A stretch of DNA of 64,000 nucleotides, taken from contig NZ_JADHDU010000003.1 of NCBI RefSeq assembly GCF_016820495.1, positions 496,367 to 560,366 on the forward strand, read 5' to 3'. Each line of letters opens with the position of its first letter. The first letter of the stretch is position 1. A program made the position numbers and the translations under genes. A model generated the notes under the pieces. That model was not told the DNA's origin. It saw only the letters and a program-made list of their open reading frames with translations, and made no database searches. Positions 45,911 to 56,220 of this stretch are shown here, piece after piece. This stretch comes from Planococcus beigongshangi. Lineage in GTDB: Bacteria > Bacillota > Bacilli > Bacillales_A > Planococcaceae.

Positions 45911-46930
45911 TTATTTCTTCGCCAGCAATTCCTCGAAATAAGCGCCGAATTCCTTCGAGCGTTTCAGGATTGTGCTTGAAGACACGTCGAATTTCTCGCT
46001 TAATTGTTTCGGTGCAAGCATTGGGCCTTTGATCAATTCGTGGTCCTGCAGGAATCTCCAGTAACCGCCGACAAGTGCTTCAGGCTTTTGGACGCTTGGC
46101 TGCTGGCTTACAAGATAGCTGTTCAGGATACTCGTCACGTTTTCGACAGTTTCCTCATCCATTTCAGCATCTTTAATGTGCTTCTGTAATTCGTCCATGA
46201 CGGATTGGTGTTCCGGAGAAAGTTCGATGCTGTCGTCGACTGTGCCAGTCGAATACTTGACGATGCTTTCAACAACTGCCAAATAATTGTCACGTACATA
46301 TTGTTCGCCGTCAGTTTCGTTCGCTTTCGCCATCTCGGCTTTCAGCTGCTCAAAGAATGGTGCGAATTCACCCACGATAGTCAAATAGCCATTCAGGAAC
46401 AATGCGCCGTCTTTTCCTGCACGGGAATCCGGTAAAAGAATGGCAAGGAGGCCCTGGCCATCTTCCATATCCGTCGGAGGCTGATCTGCCATTGTGTATG
46501 TTTCTCCTGTGAAGGCATCTTTGAACTGCGCGGAACTTTCATCGCCTTTCAGATACTGGCCGACGAAGATCTTGACGTTCGTCCAGTCTTCCAGCACTTC
46601 CTGAGTGGTCGGACGCTGGGAGATTTCGATCTGCTTGTTCAGGTGCTGCTCCCAAAGTTCAGGTTTTTTCATGAACAGGAAATTTTCGATGACAAATGCT
46701 TGGGCATCGTTTTCTGCCATCGTCTGCATCAGACGAGGCTGCCATTCCTGCTGTAATTCGCGGAATTCCGCAATGTTATCCTGGTTCGGGTTTTCTGAAA
46801 AGAACAATTGGCGCACTTTGAATAGTTCATCGTTCACCAGGTCATTAATCGACACAGTTTGTTCTTTTCCGTGGCATTTCTTGTATTTCTTTCCGCTGCC
46901 GCATGGGCATGGGTCATTTCTTCCTACCAT
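45911..46930 (-). CDS. SEC-C zinc-motif protein
   Basis: About 339 residues. N-terminal SEC-C motif [19 protein letters not shown] (three Cys plus Cys/His zinc site), as at the SecA C-terminus, followed by a long acidic helical region. The C-terminal 45 residues ([20 protein letters not shown]) look like a small HTH. ATG at 46930 with AGGTGAT upstream. Possibly a translation or secretion-linked adaptor; no defined activity. Confidence 0.78.
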   Translation of the reverse strand: MVGRNDPCPCGSGKKYKKCHGKEQTVSINDLVNDELFKVRQLFFSENPNQDNIAEFRELQQEWQPRLMQTMAENDAQAFVIENFLFMKKPELWEQHLNKQIEISQRPTTQEVLEDWTNVKIFVGQYLKGDESSAQFKDAFTGETYTMADQPPTDMEDGQGLLAILLPDSRAGKDGALFLNGYLTIVGEFAPFFEQLKAEMAKANETDGEQYVRDNYLAVVESIVKYSTGTVDDSIELSPEHQSVMDELQKHIKDAEMDEETVENVTSILNSYLVSQQPSVQKPEALVGGYWRFLQDHELIKGPMLAPKQLSEKFDVSSSTILKRSKEFGAYFEELLAKK

Positions 46931-47008
46931 TCTAATCACCTACATTTTTTCTTCAGTGTACCATACATGGCAGTTTCGCTCAAAAGTCCGACGATTCTGA
47001 CGCCATTT

Positions 47009-47920
47009 TCATCCATTCTCCGTGAATAAGTGAATCCCAAGAGCGTCCAACACATATTGCGGAACAAAAAAGCGAGCAGTCACCAGTGGATCGACAACCT
47101 GGCTGATTTGCGCTTCGCCGGCTGCGCTCATCAGCATGGTCATTCCGCTGACACTGAGATCGGTGAATGGCAGTAAAAGATCGATCATTTCTTCAGTTGC
47201 CGTTTTCACAGCTTCGTCGAGGGTCATGGCGGAAACCAGAATGGCTGCGCCTTCCTTATTAACGAGCACCGGGAACTTCGAATGGAAGCCTTTGATCACT
47301 TCGAGTGTAACGGTGGCGCGTCCCGGCACTTCAATTCCGGAGACGCTGACTTCGCCGTCCCCCATTGCAGCATGGAAATCGCCGAGCGCAAACAAGGCGC
47401 CTTCCGCAAATACCGGGAAATACAGCGTCGCGCCTTCAGCGATGAATTTCGTATCCATATTTCCGCCGTGGGCACCCGGTGTTCCGCAGGAAACGGGCTC
47501 ACCTTCAGGGGCTACACCGATAACTCCGATCATCGGGTTCAGCGGGAGATGCAATTTTTCATTGAAGAGGGCTTTATTGTTTTCGATCGGAATGATTTTG
47601 GATTCCATCGTCTCCAACCGGTGTCCCATCACACCGAGGTCCGGCCCGGTCACCATGACACCCTGATCTCCGATTTCCAGTTTATCGATCGTCACTTTCA
47701 GCAAGTCTCCGGAAACTGCGCCTTCGACATAAACAGGGCCGGTTGCCGGATTGATGCGGTCCCAGTCGATCGCTGACACTTCCTGGTCCGCCGACTGGAT
47801 CTGGTTTGTGAAGCAGTCGAAAGTTTCGATGCGGACGGTATCGCCTGATTGCACGTGCAGGACAGGAGAGTTCTTTCTTGAAAATGAATAAATCACATCT
47901 TTTGTGGACAATTCATGCAT
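47009..47920 (-). CDS. Acetamidase/formamidase family hydrolase
   Basis: 303 residues, FmdA/AmdA family. Signatures: NPATGPVYVEGAVSGDLLKV near residue 55, and SCGTPGAHGGNMDT and GDFHAAMGDGE, which hold the conserved His/Asp metal and catalytic residues. Members release ammonia from short amides. ATG at 47920 follows AAGGAG at 9 nt; the in-frame TTG at 47929 is too close. Monocistronic. Substrate range unknown. Confidence 0.88.
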   Translation of the reverse strand: MHELSTKDVIYSFSRKNSPVLHVQSGDTVRIETFDCFTNQIQSADQEVSAIDWDRINPATGPVYVEGAVSGDLLKVTIDKLEIGDQGVMVTGPDLGVMGHRLETMESKIIPIENNKALFNEKLHLPLNPMIGVIGVAPEGEPVSCGTPGAHGGNMDTKFIAEGATLYFPVFAEGALFALGDFHAAMGDGEVSVSGIEVPGRATVTLEVIKGFHSKFPVLVNKEGAAILVSAMTLDEAVKTATEEMIDLLLPFTDLSVSGMTMLMSAAGEAQISQVVDPLVTARFFVPQYVLDALGIHLFTENG

Positions 47921-48032
47921 GGATTCCAACTCCTTTTCATACTATTTAAACAATTGTAGCAAGGGGGAGTTTAAATGGCAAAGCGTCCGGATGCACCTGG
48001 ATCGGCAGTATAGTATGATGATAAAAAACAAC

Positions 48033-48258
48033 TATATAATTTGAACTAAAGAAATAAAAGAAATATCGCTTCGGCGCCAGGTTTAGCACCCACTCGGACG
48101 AAGGTCCGAGTTAGCTTACGGTAACCACATCAGTAGGAAAAGGATTTCTTACATATGGAGCAAAACAGCGAAGACTCGGCCTCGCGAACGTCGGCTAATG
48201 TCTTCGGAGCTGTTTTACGGTATATCGGTTATTGAAAATTATTAGTTCAACTTAACTA
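48033..48258 (-). repeat. Dispersed repeat family A, copy 3 (inverted)
   Basis: On the minus strand it begins TAGTTAAGTTGAACTAATA and ends TTTAGTTCAAATTATATA. Left half matches copy 1 (CAAAACAGCT/CGAAGACA region); the centre matches copy 2 (CTGTTTTGCTCCATAT, and the ACTCGGAC / GTCCGAGT hairpin at 48092-48111). 22 bp upstream of the signal peptidase start. Confidence 0.85.
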
Positions 48259-48279
48259 TTCCTTAAGGAGGCGGTTTTC

Positions 48280-48813
48280 TTGCCTAACGAACCTTCCCAG
48301 GTGCTGATCGCCTGGATGAAAATGATTATTTTAGGGGCGATCGTCATTTTGGCTTCACGCCAATTCATTTATGAGCCGGTGGAAGTCCACGGCAAATCCA
48401 TGCTGCCGACTTTTGAAGAAAATGATCGGATCATTTTGATGAAAATAAGCAAAATCGAACGCTTCGATATGATTGTGTTTGAGGTGAATAACGAAAAGAA
48501 TTACCTGAAACGTGTAATCGGAATTCCGGGAGATGTAGTGAAAATGGAAGATGACCGTCTGTACATCAACGGGGTTGAAACTGAAGAACCGTATCTCGAA
48601 GAAAACAGGATGGCAGCCGAGCAGATGGGCTATCAGCTCCTGACGGCTGACTTTCCCGCCGTGACCGTGCCTACAGGCTATTATTTTGTGCTGGGTGACA
48701 ATCGGTTGAACAGCGTAGATTCGCGGATACTTGGGTTTATCAAAAAAGACCGGGTGATGGGGGAAGTGAAATTCAGGCTGTCCCCGCTGGAGCATATCGG
48801 ACCGGTGAAATAA
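48280..48813 (+). CDS. sipT: Signal peptidase I
   Basis: Cleaves Sec signal peptides at the outer membrane face. 177 residues: one N-terminal membrane helix, catalytic Ser in HGKSMLPTF, catalytic Lys in KRVIGIPGD, and the C-terminal box GDNRLNSVDSR. TTG at 48280 is the start: TTAAGGAGGCGG lies 8 nt upstream. Paralogue naming (SipS/T/U) is not certain. 25 nt before the AraC regulator gene, so joint transcription is possible. Confidence 0.9.
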   Translation: MPNEPSQVLIAWMKMIILGAIVILASRQFIYEPVEVHGKSMLPTFEENDRIILMKISKIERFDMIVFEVNNEKNYLKRVIGIPGDVVKMEDDRLYINGVETEEPYLEENRMAAEQMGYQLLTADFPAVTVPTGYYFVLGDNRLNSVDSRILGFIKKDRVMGEVKFRLSPLEHIGPVK

Positions 48814-48838
48814 CATTGGGGAGAAAGAGGGGGATTTT

Positions 48839-50257
48839 GTGAAAATTGTCGTGATGTCGCAAAATGACCTGGAAGCACAAGGGCTGAAATGGGTTGCAGA
48901 ATCACATCTGAACAGGGTGGAGGTCTCGTTTTCCAAAGAGGGCGACGCCGACTGTTTTATTGTCGATATGGAATTATGGGATGAAGAGCTGGAAAAGGAT
49001 TTTTCTCAGCGGAATGTCCCTTGGATCGGCCTGTCATCCGATCGGACGTTCTTGACCGCTTACCGGGCGTTGAAGGGGAAAGCCGCCGATCTATTGTTTC
49101 GGCCGTTTGATCCTTTGCTGTTGGTGAAGCAGCTTCAGCAGATCCGTTTCCAGCTCCGCAATGAAAAATCAGGGCAGAAAAGTGAAGAGCCCGCATACCT
49201 CAGATACGAAGATTTCTTCGATGCGGATGTGCTGTCTCCGCCAATCACTCTCGCGGCTTTCGTCTTGCCGGATAAAACAAATTATCCATTATTGAGTAAA
49301 CAGCTGAAGCAATATCCTTTCCATAAAGGAGCGGAGATTTTCGCCTTCTCGGATTTCGTTCTTGCCGCATTTCTGACGAATGATGAGCAAGCCTGCATCG
49401 AAGAAAGCCGCATGTTCCATGAATTATGGAAACGGGAAATAAAAGAGGACCTGTCGATTTTCGTCAATGCCCGCCGGCGGAACAAACTGAAGGATTATTA
49501 TCAGGATACCCGCGATATGACTTCGCTGGTTTTTTACGAGGGCTATGATATTTCGGTGATTGAACACGAACCCATTGCGTGGCTGCCGGTCGATCCATTT
49601 TTGACGCCGGTGGAGCAGCGGCAATGGATCGAGATGCTTGAAAGTAAAGATACAGCTGCCATCCATGCCTGGATGCAAAATGAGTTTCTTTCCTATTCCC
49701 GTCCCTATCCTGATCCCGAAATGATCCGTGTGCGATTGACCAGCGTGCTGGCACAGGCCCGCCGCTATATGAAATCCGTCCATCTTGAGGATGGACACTG
49801 GGAAAAGAGCTATCATGAAGTTTTCGAAATCATCGTCAAAGATCCGGTTGTCTACCGCATCGCCCAGTCGACGCTGAACTTCATTGTCACCGTAGTGTCG
49901 GCAGCCGTTAAAAAAGCGGAAATCGGGGAATCGGCGATGTCAGAGGAAGTCCGCGCGCTGATGGAAGCGAATTACTGGAATCCGAATTGGAATCTGGCAG
50001 CATGCGCGGAGCAGCTGGGGATGAGTAAAAGCACGCTTAGCCGCCGGTTCCAGCAGCAGAATGGCCGGAAATTCAGTGAATTGCTGATACAGCTCCGGAT
50101 CCGTGAAGCCAAACGGCTGATGAAGGAAACGGAAGTGCCTCTCGATGAAGTGGCGCGGCTTAGCGGTTTCGGCACCGCGTCCTATTTCAGTTCCGTCTAC
50201 AAAAAACATGAAAACCTGACGCCTTCCCAATACCGGCAAGGCAAACTTCATCTATAG
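48839..50257 (+). CDS. AraC-family regulator with degenerate receiver-like domain
   Basis: 472 residues. C-terminal 100 residues are a double HTH (AACAEQLGMSKSTLSRRFQQ; LDEVARLSGFGTASYFSSVY). N-terminal 1-105 looks like a response-regulator receiver: a strand ending at Asp43 (CFIVDMELW), GLSSD, and LFRPF where the invariant Lys is Arg88; the acidic pair near residue 9 is missing. Middle 130-350 has no known motif. GTG at 48839 follows AGAGGGGG. It precedes hutU and may regulate the hut genes; no histidine kinase is adjacent. Confidence 0.8.
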   Translation: MKIVVMSQNDLEAQGLKWVAESHLNRVEVSFSKEGDADCFIVDMELWDEELEKDFSQRNVPWIGLSSDRTFLTAYRALKGKAADLLFRPFDPLLLVKQLQQIRFQLRNEKSGQKSEEPAYLRYEDFFDADVLSPPITLAAFVLPDKTNYPLLSKQLKQYPFHKGAEIFAFSDFVLAAFLTNDEQACIEESRMFHELWKREIKEDLSIFVNARRRNKLKDYYQDTRDMTSLVFYEGYDISVIEHEPIAWLPVDPFLTPVEQRQWIEMLESKDTAAIHAWMQNEFLSYSRPYPDPEMIRVRLTSVLAQARRYMKSVHLEDGHWEKSYHEVFEIIVKDPVVYRIAQSTLNFIVTVVSAAVKKAEIGESAMSEEVRALMEANYWNPNWNLAACAEQLGMSKSTLSRRFQQQNGRKFSELLIQLRIREAKRLMKETEVPLDEVARLSGFGTASYFSSVYKKHENLTPSQYRQGKLHL

Positions 50258-50261
50258 AAAA

Positions 50262-50294
50262 AGAACGGCATCCCGGATGATGCCGTTTTTATTT
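50262..50294 (+). terminator. Intrinsic terminator
   Basis: ACGGCATC / GATGCCGT with a 6-nt loop and T5; between the AraC gene and hutU. The following 150 nt is very AT-rich, likely with the hutU promoter, but no confident boxes. Confidence 0.8.
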
Positions 50295-50456
50295 TATCAA
50301 AAAATCAGCAGAAAAATGATAAGTATAAAATAATTTAAAAAATTTTTAAATTTTATGATAAAAAATGAAACAAAGCGATAAAAATAAAATATATTAAAAC
50401 TAAATAACAGAATTTTTCCTATAGAATGAAAATATAGACAAAGGAGGAGTTTGAAA

Positions 50457-52139
50457 ATGAAAACGGTTTCAGAACAAAAGGTCATCCAATACAGAGGCAC
50501 AAAACTCAATACGAAAGGCTGGCAGCAGGAAGCAGCTTTGCGGATGCTGATGAATAATTTGGATCCTGATGTGGCAGAACGTCCGGAAGATCTGGTTGTA
50601 TACGGAGGAATCGGCAAAGCGGCACGGAACTGGGAAAGTTTCGATGCCATCGTCCGTTCGCTGAAGGAACTTGAAAATGATGAGACGCTGATGGTGCAAT
50701 CGGGCAAGCCGGTCGCTATTTTCAAAACGCATGAAAACGCGCCGCGGGTGTTGATTGCCAATTCGAATATCGTGCCGGCCTATGCCAATTGGGAAACGTT
50801 CCACGAACTCGATAAAAAAGGGTTGATGATGTATGGGCAGATGACTGCGGGAAGCTGGATCTATATCGGTTCGCAGGGCATCGTCCAAGGGACATATGAA
50901 ACGTTCGCAGAACTTGCAAAACAGCATTTCGGCGAATCGCTGAAAGGGACGATTACGCTGACTGCGGGACTTGGCGGCATGGGCGGTGCGCAGCCACTTG
51001 CAGTTACGATGGCGGGCGGCATCTGCATCGGCATTGAAGTCGATGAGACGAGAATCGACCGGCGCATTGCTACACGCTATACAGATATCAAAACCGATTC
51101 GCTCGATGAAGCGATTCGTCTCGCAGAAGAAGCGAAAGCGGAAGGGCGTGCCGTGTCGATCGGGTTGCTCGGCAATGCATCGGATGTACTGCCGGAAATG
51201 CTCGAAAGAGGTTTTATACCGGATGTGCTGACAGACCAGACTTCCGCACATGATCCACTGAACGGCTATATCCCATCGAAAATGTCACTTGAAGATGCAG
51301 CATCTCTCCGCGAATCGGATCCGGCTGCGTATATGAAACTGTCGAAAGCATCGATGGCGCAGCACGTACAAGCTATGCTCGACATGCAGGAAAAAGGCGC
51401 CATCACATTCGATTACGGCAATAACATCCGTCAGGTCGCGAAAGATGAGGGTGTTGAAAATGCCTTCGATTTCCCGGGATTTGTACCTGCATATATCCGT
51501 CCGCAATTCTGCGAAGGAAAAGGTCCGTTCCGCTGGGTGGCGTTATCCGGTGATCCGGAAGATATCCGTAAAACGGACGAAGTGATCCTGCGTGAATTCA
51601 GCTACAACACACATCTCTGCAATTGGATCAAAATGGCGCAGGAGCGGATCCAGTTCCAGGGGCTGCCAGCCCGCATCTGCTGGTTAGGATACGGCGAGCG
51701 TGCAAGGTTCGGGAAAATCATCAACGATATGGTGGCGAGCGGCGAATTGAGTGCACCGATCGTTATCGGCCGCGATCATCTGGATTCCGGTTCAGTTGCC
51801 TCACCGAACCGTGAAACAGAATCAATGAAGGATGGTTCAGATGTGGTCGCTGACTGGCCGATTTTGAACGCGATGGTCAATGCAGTGGGCGGCGCGACGT
51901 GGGTATCACTTCACCACGGCGGCGGAGTCGGGATGGGGTATTCGATACACTCCGGTATGGTCATAGTTGCGGATGGCACGAAAGATGCCGAAGCGCGTTT
52001 GGAAAGAGTATTGACGACAGATCCGGGAATGGGCGTAGCGCGCCACGTGGATGCCGGCTATGACATTGCTGAAAAAACAGCACGTGAAAAAGGCGTCAAT
52101 ATTCCGATGATGAAAGGTGGAAACCAGAAAAATGGTTAA
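50457..52139 (+). CDS. hutU: Urocanate hydratase
   Basis: Second step of histidine breakdown: urocanate to imidazolone propionate, with tightly bound NAD+. 560 residues. Gly-rich NAD segment [18 protein letters not shown] and the active-site region [12 protein letters not shown] and [16 protein letters not shown] at 50457 follows AAGGAGGAG. Overlaps hutI by 8 nt; first gene of hutUIG. Confidence 0.97.
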   Translation: MKTVSEQKVIQYRGTKLNTKGWQQEAALRMLMNNLDPDVAERPEDLVVYGGIGKAARNWESFDAIVRSLKELENDETLMVQSGKPVAIFKTHENAPRVLIANSNIVPAYANWETFHELDKKGLMMYGQMTAGSWIYIGSQGIVQGTYETFAELAKQHFGESLKGTITLTAGLGGMGGAQPLAVTMAGGICIGIEVDETRIDRRIATRYTDIKTDSLDEAIRLAEEAKAEGRAVSIGLLGNASDVLPEMLERGFIPDVLTDQTSAHDPLNGYIPSKMSLEDAASLRESDPAAYMKLSKASMAQHVQAMLDMQEKGAITFDYGNNIRQVAKDEGVENAFDFPGFVPAYIRPQFCEGKGPFRWVALSGDPEDIRKTDEVILREFSYNTHLCNWIKMAQERIQFQGLPARICWLGYGERARFGKIINDMVASGELSAPIVIGRDHLDSGSVASPNRETESMKDGSDVVADWPILNAMVNAVGGATWVSLHHGGGVGMGYSIHSGMVIVADGTKDAEARLERVLTTDPGMGVARHVDAGYDIAEKTAREKGVNIPMMKGGNQKNG

Positions 52140-53379
52140 AGCGGTTTGGATCAAACATGCACAGTTAGCGACGATAAAAGGACAAAATGGACCGAGGTCA
52201 AAAGAAGCGATGAGCGAACTCGGCTTGATCGAAGACGGCAGCGTCTGGCTGGAAGACGGCAGGATCAAAGCGGTCGGCACGACGACGGAACTGGAGCAGC
52301 AATTTGCAGACCGTGCAGCTGAAGCGGAAGTCATCGATGCAGGCGGGCAACTCGTGACACCCGGGCTGGTCGATCCGCATACACACGTCGCTTATGGGGG
52401 CAGCCGTGAAGGTGAATTCGAAAAACGCCTTCAGGGAACTTCCTATATGGATATCATGAATGCAGGCGGTGGAATCCATGCCACGATGCGCATGACGCGT
52501 GAAGCGACGGAAGAGGAACTTGTTGAACAGACGACGAAACGGCTCGATTCTTTCCTCGAACATGGCGTCACGACAGTCGAAGGCAAAAGCGGCTATGGCA
52601 TGAACCTGGAAACTGAATTGAAGCAATTGAAAGTCATGCAACGGTTGAACGCAGAACACCCGATCGATCTTGTTCCGACGTTCATGGGCGCGCATGCGGT
52701 ACCTTCCGAATATAAAGGGAAAGAAGACGAATTTGTCGATTATTTAATAGAAACGATGCTGCCGGAAGCGGCGGAACTCGCTGAATTCAATGACGTATTC
52801 TGCGAAAAAAATGTTTACACGCCGGAACAGTCCGAGCGCATTTTGGAAGCCGGTAAAAAATATGGCCTGACTCCGAAAATCCACGCTGATGAAATTGTCT
52901 CCTATGGCGGAGCGGAACTGGCTGCGAAAGTCGGCGCCATTTCAGCCGAGCATTTACTGAAAGCATCCGACGAAGGCATCAAAGCGATGGCAGCTGCGGG
53001 CGTCATTGCCTGTCTGCTGCCGGCGACGGCCCTTTACCTTCGGGAAGACGCAGCGCAAGGCCGCAAAATGATCGATTCGGGAGTGGCTGTCGCGATTTCA
53101 ACCGACTGCAATCCCGGTTCATCGCCGACTGTTTCCATGCCGCTCGTCATGAACCTGGCCTGCATTTCAATGCGCCTGACACCGGCGGAAGCCCTGGTGG
53201 CCGCCACTTATAATGCTGCCTGCGCCATCAAACGCGAAGACCGTGCAGGATCGATTGAAGTCGGAAAACAGGCGGATATCGTTTTATGGAAAGTGAAATC
53301 CTATCAGGAACTTCAGTATTTATTCGGCGTGAATCATGTGCAGCGTGTCTGGAAAAACGGTGAGAGGGTGGTTGGATGA
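52132..53379 (+). CDS. hutI: Imidazolonepropionase
   Basis: Third step of the Hut pathway: opens imidazolone propionate to formimino-glutamate. 415 residues, amidohydrolase TIM barrel. Metal ligands in [21 protein letters not shown] and [12 protein letters not shown] at 52132 lies inside the hutU end (8-nt overlap) and GAAAGGTGG provides the ribosome site. Overlaps hutG by 4 nt. Confidence 0.97.
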   Translation: MVKAVWIKHAQLATIKGQNGPRSKEAMSELGLIEDGSVWLEDGRIKAVGTTTELEQQFADRAAEAEVIDAGGQLVTPGLVDPHTHVAYGGSREGEFEKRLQGTSYMDIMNAGGGIHATMRMTREATEEELVEQTTKRLDSFLEHGVTTVEGKSGYGMNLETELKQLKVMQRLNAEHPIDLVPTFMGAHAVPSEYKGKEDEFVDYLIETMLPEAAELAEFNDVFCEKNVYTPEQSERILEAGKKYGLTPKIHADEIVSYGGAELAAKVGAISAEHLLKASDEGIKAMAAAGVIACLLPATALYLREDAAQGRKMIDSGVAVAISTDCNPGSSPTVSMPLVMNLACISMRLTPAEALVAATYNAACAIKREDRAGSIEVGKQADIVLWKVKSYQELQYLFGVNHVQRVWKNGERVVG

Positions 53380-54311
53380 TTTATCTGAAGAAACCGGAAT
53401 GGAGCTGGCAGCCTGCGGAGCGGGTAACGCATGTGCATCATTGGGTGAAACAGGAAGGGGAAGCGGACGTCATTCTGTTTGGCGCGCCGCTGTCCCGTTC
53501 CTCTATTTCCGCTTCTGCGGCTTCCGAATACCCGGAAGCGTTCCGGAAAATGTGGAAAGGTTTCGCCGCGTATAACCTGGATGAACGAATCGATCTGACG
53601 AAGGTTTCTGTACGGGATGCAGGTGACGTCGCCATGCATACGACGAACATCAAAGAGTCGCACCGCCGCATTGAAGACACGGCAGAAAGTCTCGCGAACG
53701 GCAAACTGACCTGCATGATCGGGGGCGACCATTCGACGACCGCCTGTGCAGTGAGAGGTTTTAAGAAAGCATTTCCCTATGAACGGATCGGCATCCTGCA
53801 GCTCGATACCCATCTTGATGTCCGGGACCCGAAAGAATTGGGTCCGGCAAACGGCACGCCGATCCGCCAGCTGATAGATGGAGATACGGTCCGCGGGGAA
53901 GATGTCGTGAACATTGGCCTCCATGGCTATTTCAATACGAAAGAGCTGGTGGATTATGCGGATGAAAAAGGCATCCAAATGGTGACGATGCGTCAGACAA
54001 GAAAAAAAGGCCTCACTGAAACCATCCAGGAAGCCATCCAGGCACTTGGTGATGTCGATCGCATATACGCCACAATCGATATGGACGTTTTGGACATTGC
54101 TGTCGCTCCCGGCGTCCCGGCTTCGACACCGGGCGGCATGAAATCGGAAGAATTGTTCGAGGCTTTATTGGAAATAGGCAAATCGGAGAAAGTTCGGCAT
54201 ATCGATTTTGTCTGCCTGGATCCGCAAAAAGATGATCATGTGTCAGCCACAGTCAAAACAGGGGTGTATGCGTGGCTGCAATGGATGACAGGGGTAGCAA
54301 TGAGAACATAA
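53376..54311 (+). CDS. hutG: Formimidoylglutamase
   Basis: Hydrolyses N-formimino-glutamate to glutamate and formamide. 311 residues of the arginase/agmatinase fold. Binuclear manganese ligands: GGDHSTT, DTHLDVRD and TIDMDVLDIAVAPG. The Hut assignment rests on operon position. ATG at 53376 overlaps the hutI stop in ATGA form. Last gene of hutUIG; hutH follows after a separate promoter. Confidence 0.93.
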   Translation: MIYLKKPEWSWQPAERVTHVHHWVKQEGEADVILFGAPLSRSSISASAASEYPEAFRKMWKGFAAYNLDERIDLTKVSVRDAGDVAMHTTNIKESHRRIEDTAESLANGKLTCMIGGDHSTTACAVRGFKKAFPYERIGILQLDTHLDVRDPKELGPANGTPIRQLIDGDTVRGEDVVNIGLHGYFNTKELVDYADEKGIQMVTMRQTRKKGLTETIQEAIQALGDVDRIYATIDMDVLDIAVAPGVPASTPGGMKSEELFEALLEIGKSEKVRHIDFVCLDPQKDDHVSATVKTGVYAWLQWMTGVAMRT

Positions 54312-54388
54312 ACAGCAGATCGCCTACCTCATCCTTTAGTATGCTAACGCGTTACCGCTGTATCTTGTTAAAATATGGTAATTAATCC

Positions 54389-54417
54389 TTGAGATTTAGG
54401 TTAATGAAATTTATACT
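54389..54417 (+). promoter_or_regulatory. Promoter of hutH
   Basis: TTGAGA at 54389-54394, 17-bp spacer, TATACT at 54412-54417. The predicted start of transcription is near 54424. Confidence 0.7.
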
Positions 54418-54428
54418 GAGGGTAACTC

Positions 54429-54462
54429 AAGATGCGATGGCGGCTGCTATCGCATCTTTTTT
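54429..54462 (+). terminator. Hairpin plus T-run in the hutH leader
   Basis: Perfect 10-bp stem AAGATGCGAT / ATCGCATCTT, 10-nt loop and a run of T. It starts about 5 nt after the predicted start of the hutH transcript and ends 20 nt before the hutH ATG. It could stop read-through from hutG or act as a 5' structure; see findings. Confidence 0.75.
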
Positions 54463-54481
54463 CGAAGGGATGGGAAGTATC

Positions 54482-55996
54482 ATGATTACTTTGACAGGGA
54501 ACGATTTAACGATTGAACAATTAAGAAGAATTTTATTTGAAGGCGAAGCCATTGAACTGGACGCAGGTGCCATGGAACGTGTCCGCAACAGCAGAGCAGC
54601 TGTCGAACGGATCGTAGCGGAGAAAAAGACAGTGTACGGCATTAACACGGGATTCGGCAAATTCAGTGACGTCAGCATTGCTGAAGAAGACGTGAATCCG
54701 CTGCAGCTTCATCTGATCCGCTCGCATGCCTGCGGAATCGGCAAACCGTTTTCGGAATCCGTTTCACGTGCGATGGTCGTGCTGCGCCTTAATGCGTTAT
54801 TGAAAGGGTTCTCTGGAATTCGTCCGCTCGTCGCAGAACGGCTGGCGATGATGGTCAACGAAAAGATTCATCCGGTCATTCCGCAGCAGGGTTCGCTTGG
54901 CGCTTCAGGTGACCTTGCGCCGCTTTCCCATTTGGCGCTTGTACTGATCGGAGAAGGCGAATACTGGAAAGACGGTGAGGCTGTGAATGCTTCATCTGTA
55001 TGGCAGCAATTTGGCCTGGATCCCGTCGAACTGGCGGCGAAAGAAGGGCTTGCGCTGATCAACGGCACACAGACGATGACGGCACAAGGCGCAGTCACTT
55101 ATATAGAAGCAGAAACTTTGGCATTGCAAAGCGAATGGATTGCGGCAATGACTTTCGAATCGCTGTTTGGAGTCATGGATGCTTTTCATCCGGCAGTCCA
55201 CGAAGCGCGTGGTTATAAAGAGCAGATGGCGGTGGCAGAACGCATGCGCTGGTGGCTCGACGGCAGCCGTCTGTCCACAGTGCAGGGAGAGAAACGCGTC
55301 CAGGACGCCTATTCGCTGCGCTGTATTCCACAGGTTCACGGCGCCAGCTGGCAAACGCTTGCTTATGTAAAAGAAAAGCTTGAAATCGAAATGAACGCAG
55401 CAACTGATAATCCACTGATCTTTGAAAATGGCGATGTCGTTATTTCCGGAGGGAATTTCCACGGACAGCCGATCGCGTTTGCGATGGATTTTCTAAAAGT
55501 TGCAGTTGCTGAACTGGCCAATATCTCGGAGCGCCGCATTGAGCGCCTCGTCAATCCGGCGTTGAACGAAGGGCTGCCGCCTTTCCTCAGCCCGGAACCG
55601 GGTCTTCAGTCGGGAGCGATGATTCTGCAATATGCAGCGGCAAGCCTTGTCTCAGAAAATAAAACCCTGGCTCATCCGGCATCGGTCGATTCGATTCCAT
55701 CTTCCGCCAATCAGGAAGACCACGTCAGCATGGGGACGATCGGTTCACGCCATGCGCGCGATATTACAGAAAATGCCCGCCGCGTATTGGCCATTGAAGC
55801 ATTCTGTGCGGCGCAGGCCGTTGAATACCGCGGAGCGGAAAGAATGTCGCCGAGAACGGCCGAACGTTTGACAGCAATCCGCAATGTAGCGGGGCCAATC
55901 GATGAAGATCGTGTGTTCAGCCCGGACATCGAACGGATTGCGGCATTCCTTTTCGAAGAGGCTTATCTCGGAGTTAAAAAAAGTGTTGTTTCCTGA
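54482..55996 (+). CDS. hutH: Histidine ammonia-lyase
   Basis: First step of histidine use: histidine to urocanate plus ammonia. 504 residues. The Ala-Ser-Gly triad that forms the MIO cofactor is in [16 protein letters not shown] (about residue 140); a Tyr of the lid lies in [15 protein letters not shown] at 54482 follows GAAGGGATGG. Unlike B. subtilis (hutPHUIGM), hutH is last and has its own promoter; no hutP or hutM is in the window. Confidence 0.97.
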   Translation: MITLTGNDLTIEQLRRILFEGEAIELDAGAMERVRNSRAAVERIVAEKKTVYGINTGFGKFSDVSIAEEDVNPLQLHLIRSHACGIGKPFSESVSRAMVVLRLNALLKGFSGIRPLVAERLAMMVNEKIHPVIPQQGSLGASGDLAPLSHLALVLIGEGEYWKDGEAVNASSVWQQFGLDPVELAAKEGLALINGTQTMTAQGAVTYIEAETLALQSEWIAAMTFESLFGVMDAFHPAVHEARGYKEQMAVAERMRWWLDGSRLSTVQGEKRVQDAYSLRCIPQVHGASWQTLAYVKEKLEIEMNAATDNPLIFENGDVVISGGNFHGQPIAFAMDFLKVAVAELANISERRIERLVNPALNEGLPPFLSPEPGLQSGAMILQYAAASLVSENKTLAHPASVDSIPSSANQEDHVSMGTIGSRHARDITENARRVLAIEAFCAAQAVEYRGAERMSPRTAERLTAIRNVAGPIDEDRVFSPDIERIAAFLFEEAYLGVKKSVVS

Positions 55997-56064
55997 AAAG
56001 ACAACCTGCGCATTCTAAATACTTTCAAGCTCATTGAATTCGCTGTTTTACGAATGAAATATGA

Positions 56065-56092
56065 AAAAGCGCTGTATATTGCAGCGCTTTTA
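56065..56092 (+). terminator. Intrinsic terminator of hutH
   Basis: AAAAGCGCTG / CAGCGCTTTT stem with a 7-nt loop. Confidence 0.85.
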
Positions 56093-56220
56093 GTTTGCCC
56101 AAATCATTTCTGGTCGGCTTAAAATAATTTTAATTATAGGTGCTTACCATGAGCAGCAAATTAATGGTGACCCATTTTTCACTTGTTGAAAAAGATTGTC
56201 CTATTAAATCATAGGTGAAA

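Noticed and set aside
54341-54357. cre-like palindrome (TAACGCGTTA) upstream of hutH
   Set aside because: Four mismatches to the cre consensus; only the short CG-centred palindrome remains.
54389-54462. HutP-binding site in the hutH leader
   Set aside because: NAG triplets are present but not with the regular spacing of the B. subtilis site, and no hutP is in the window.
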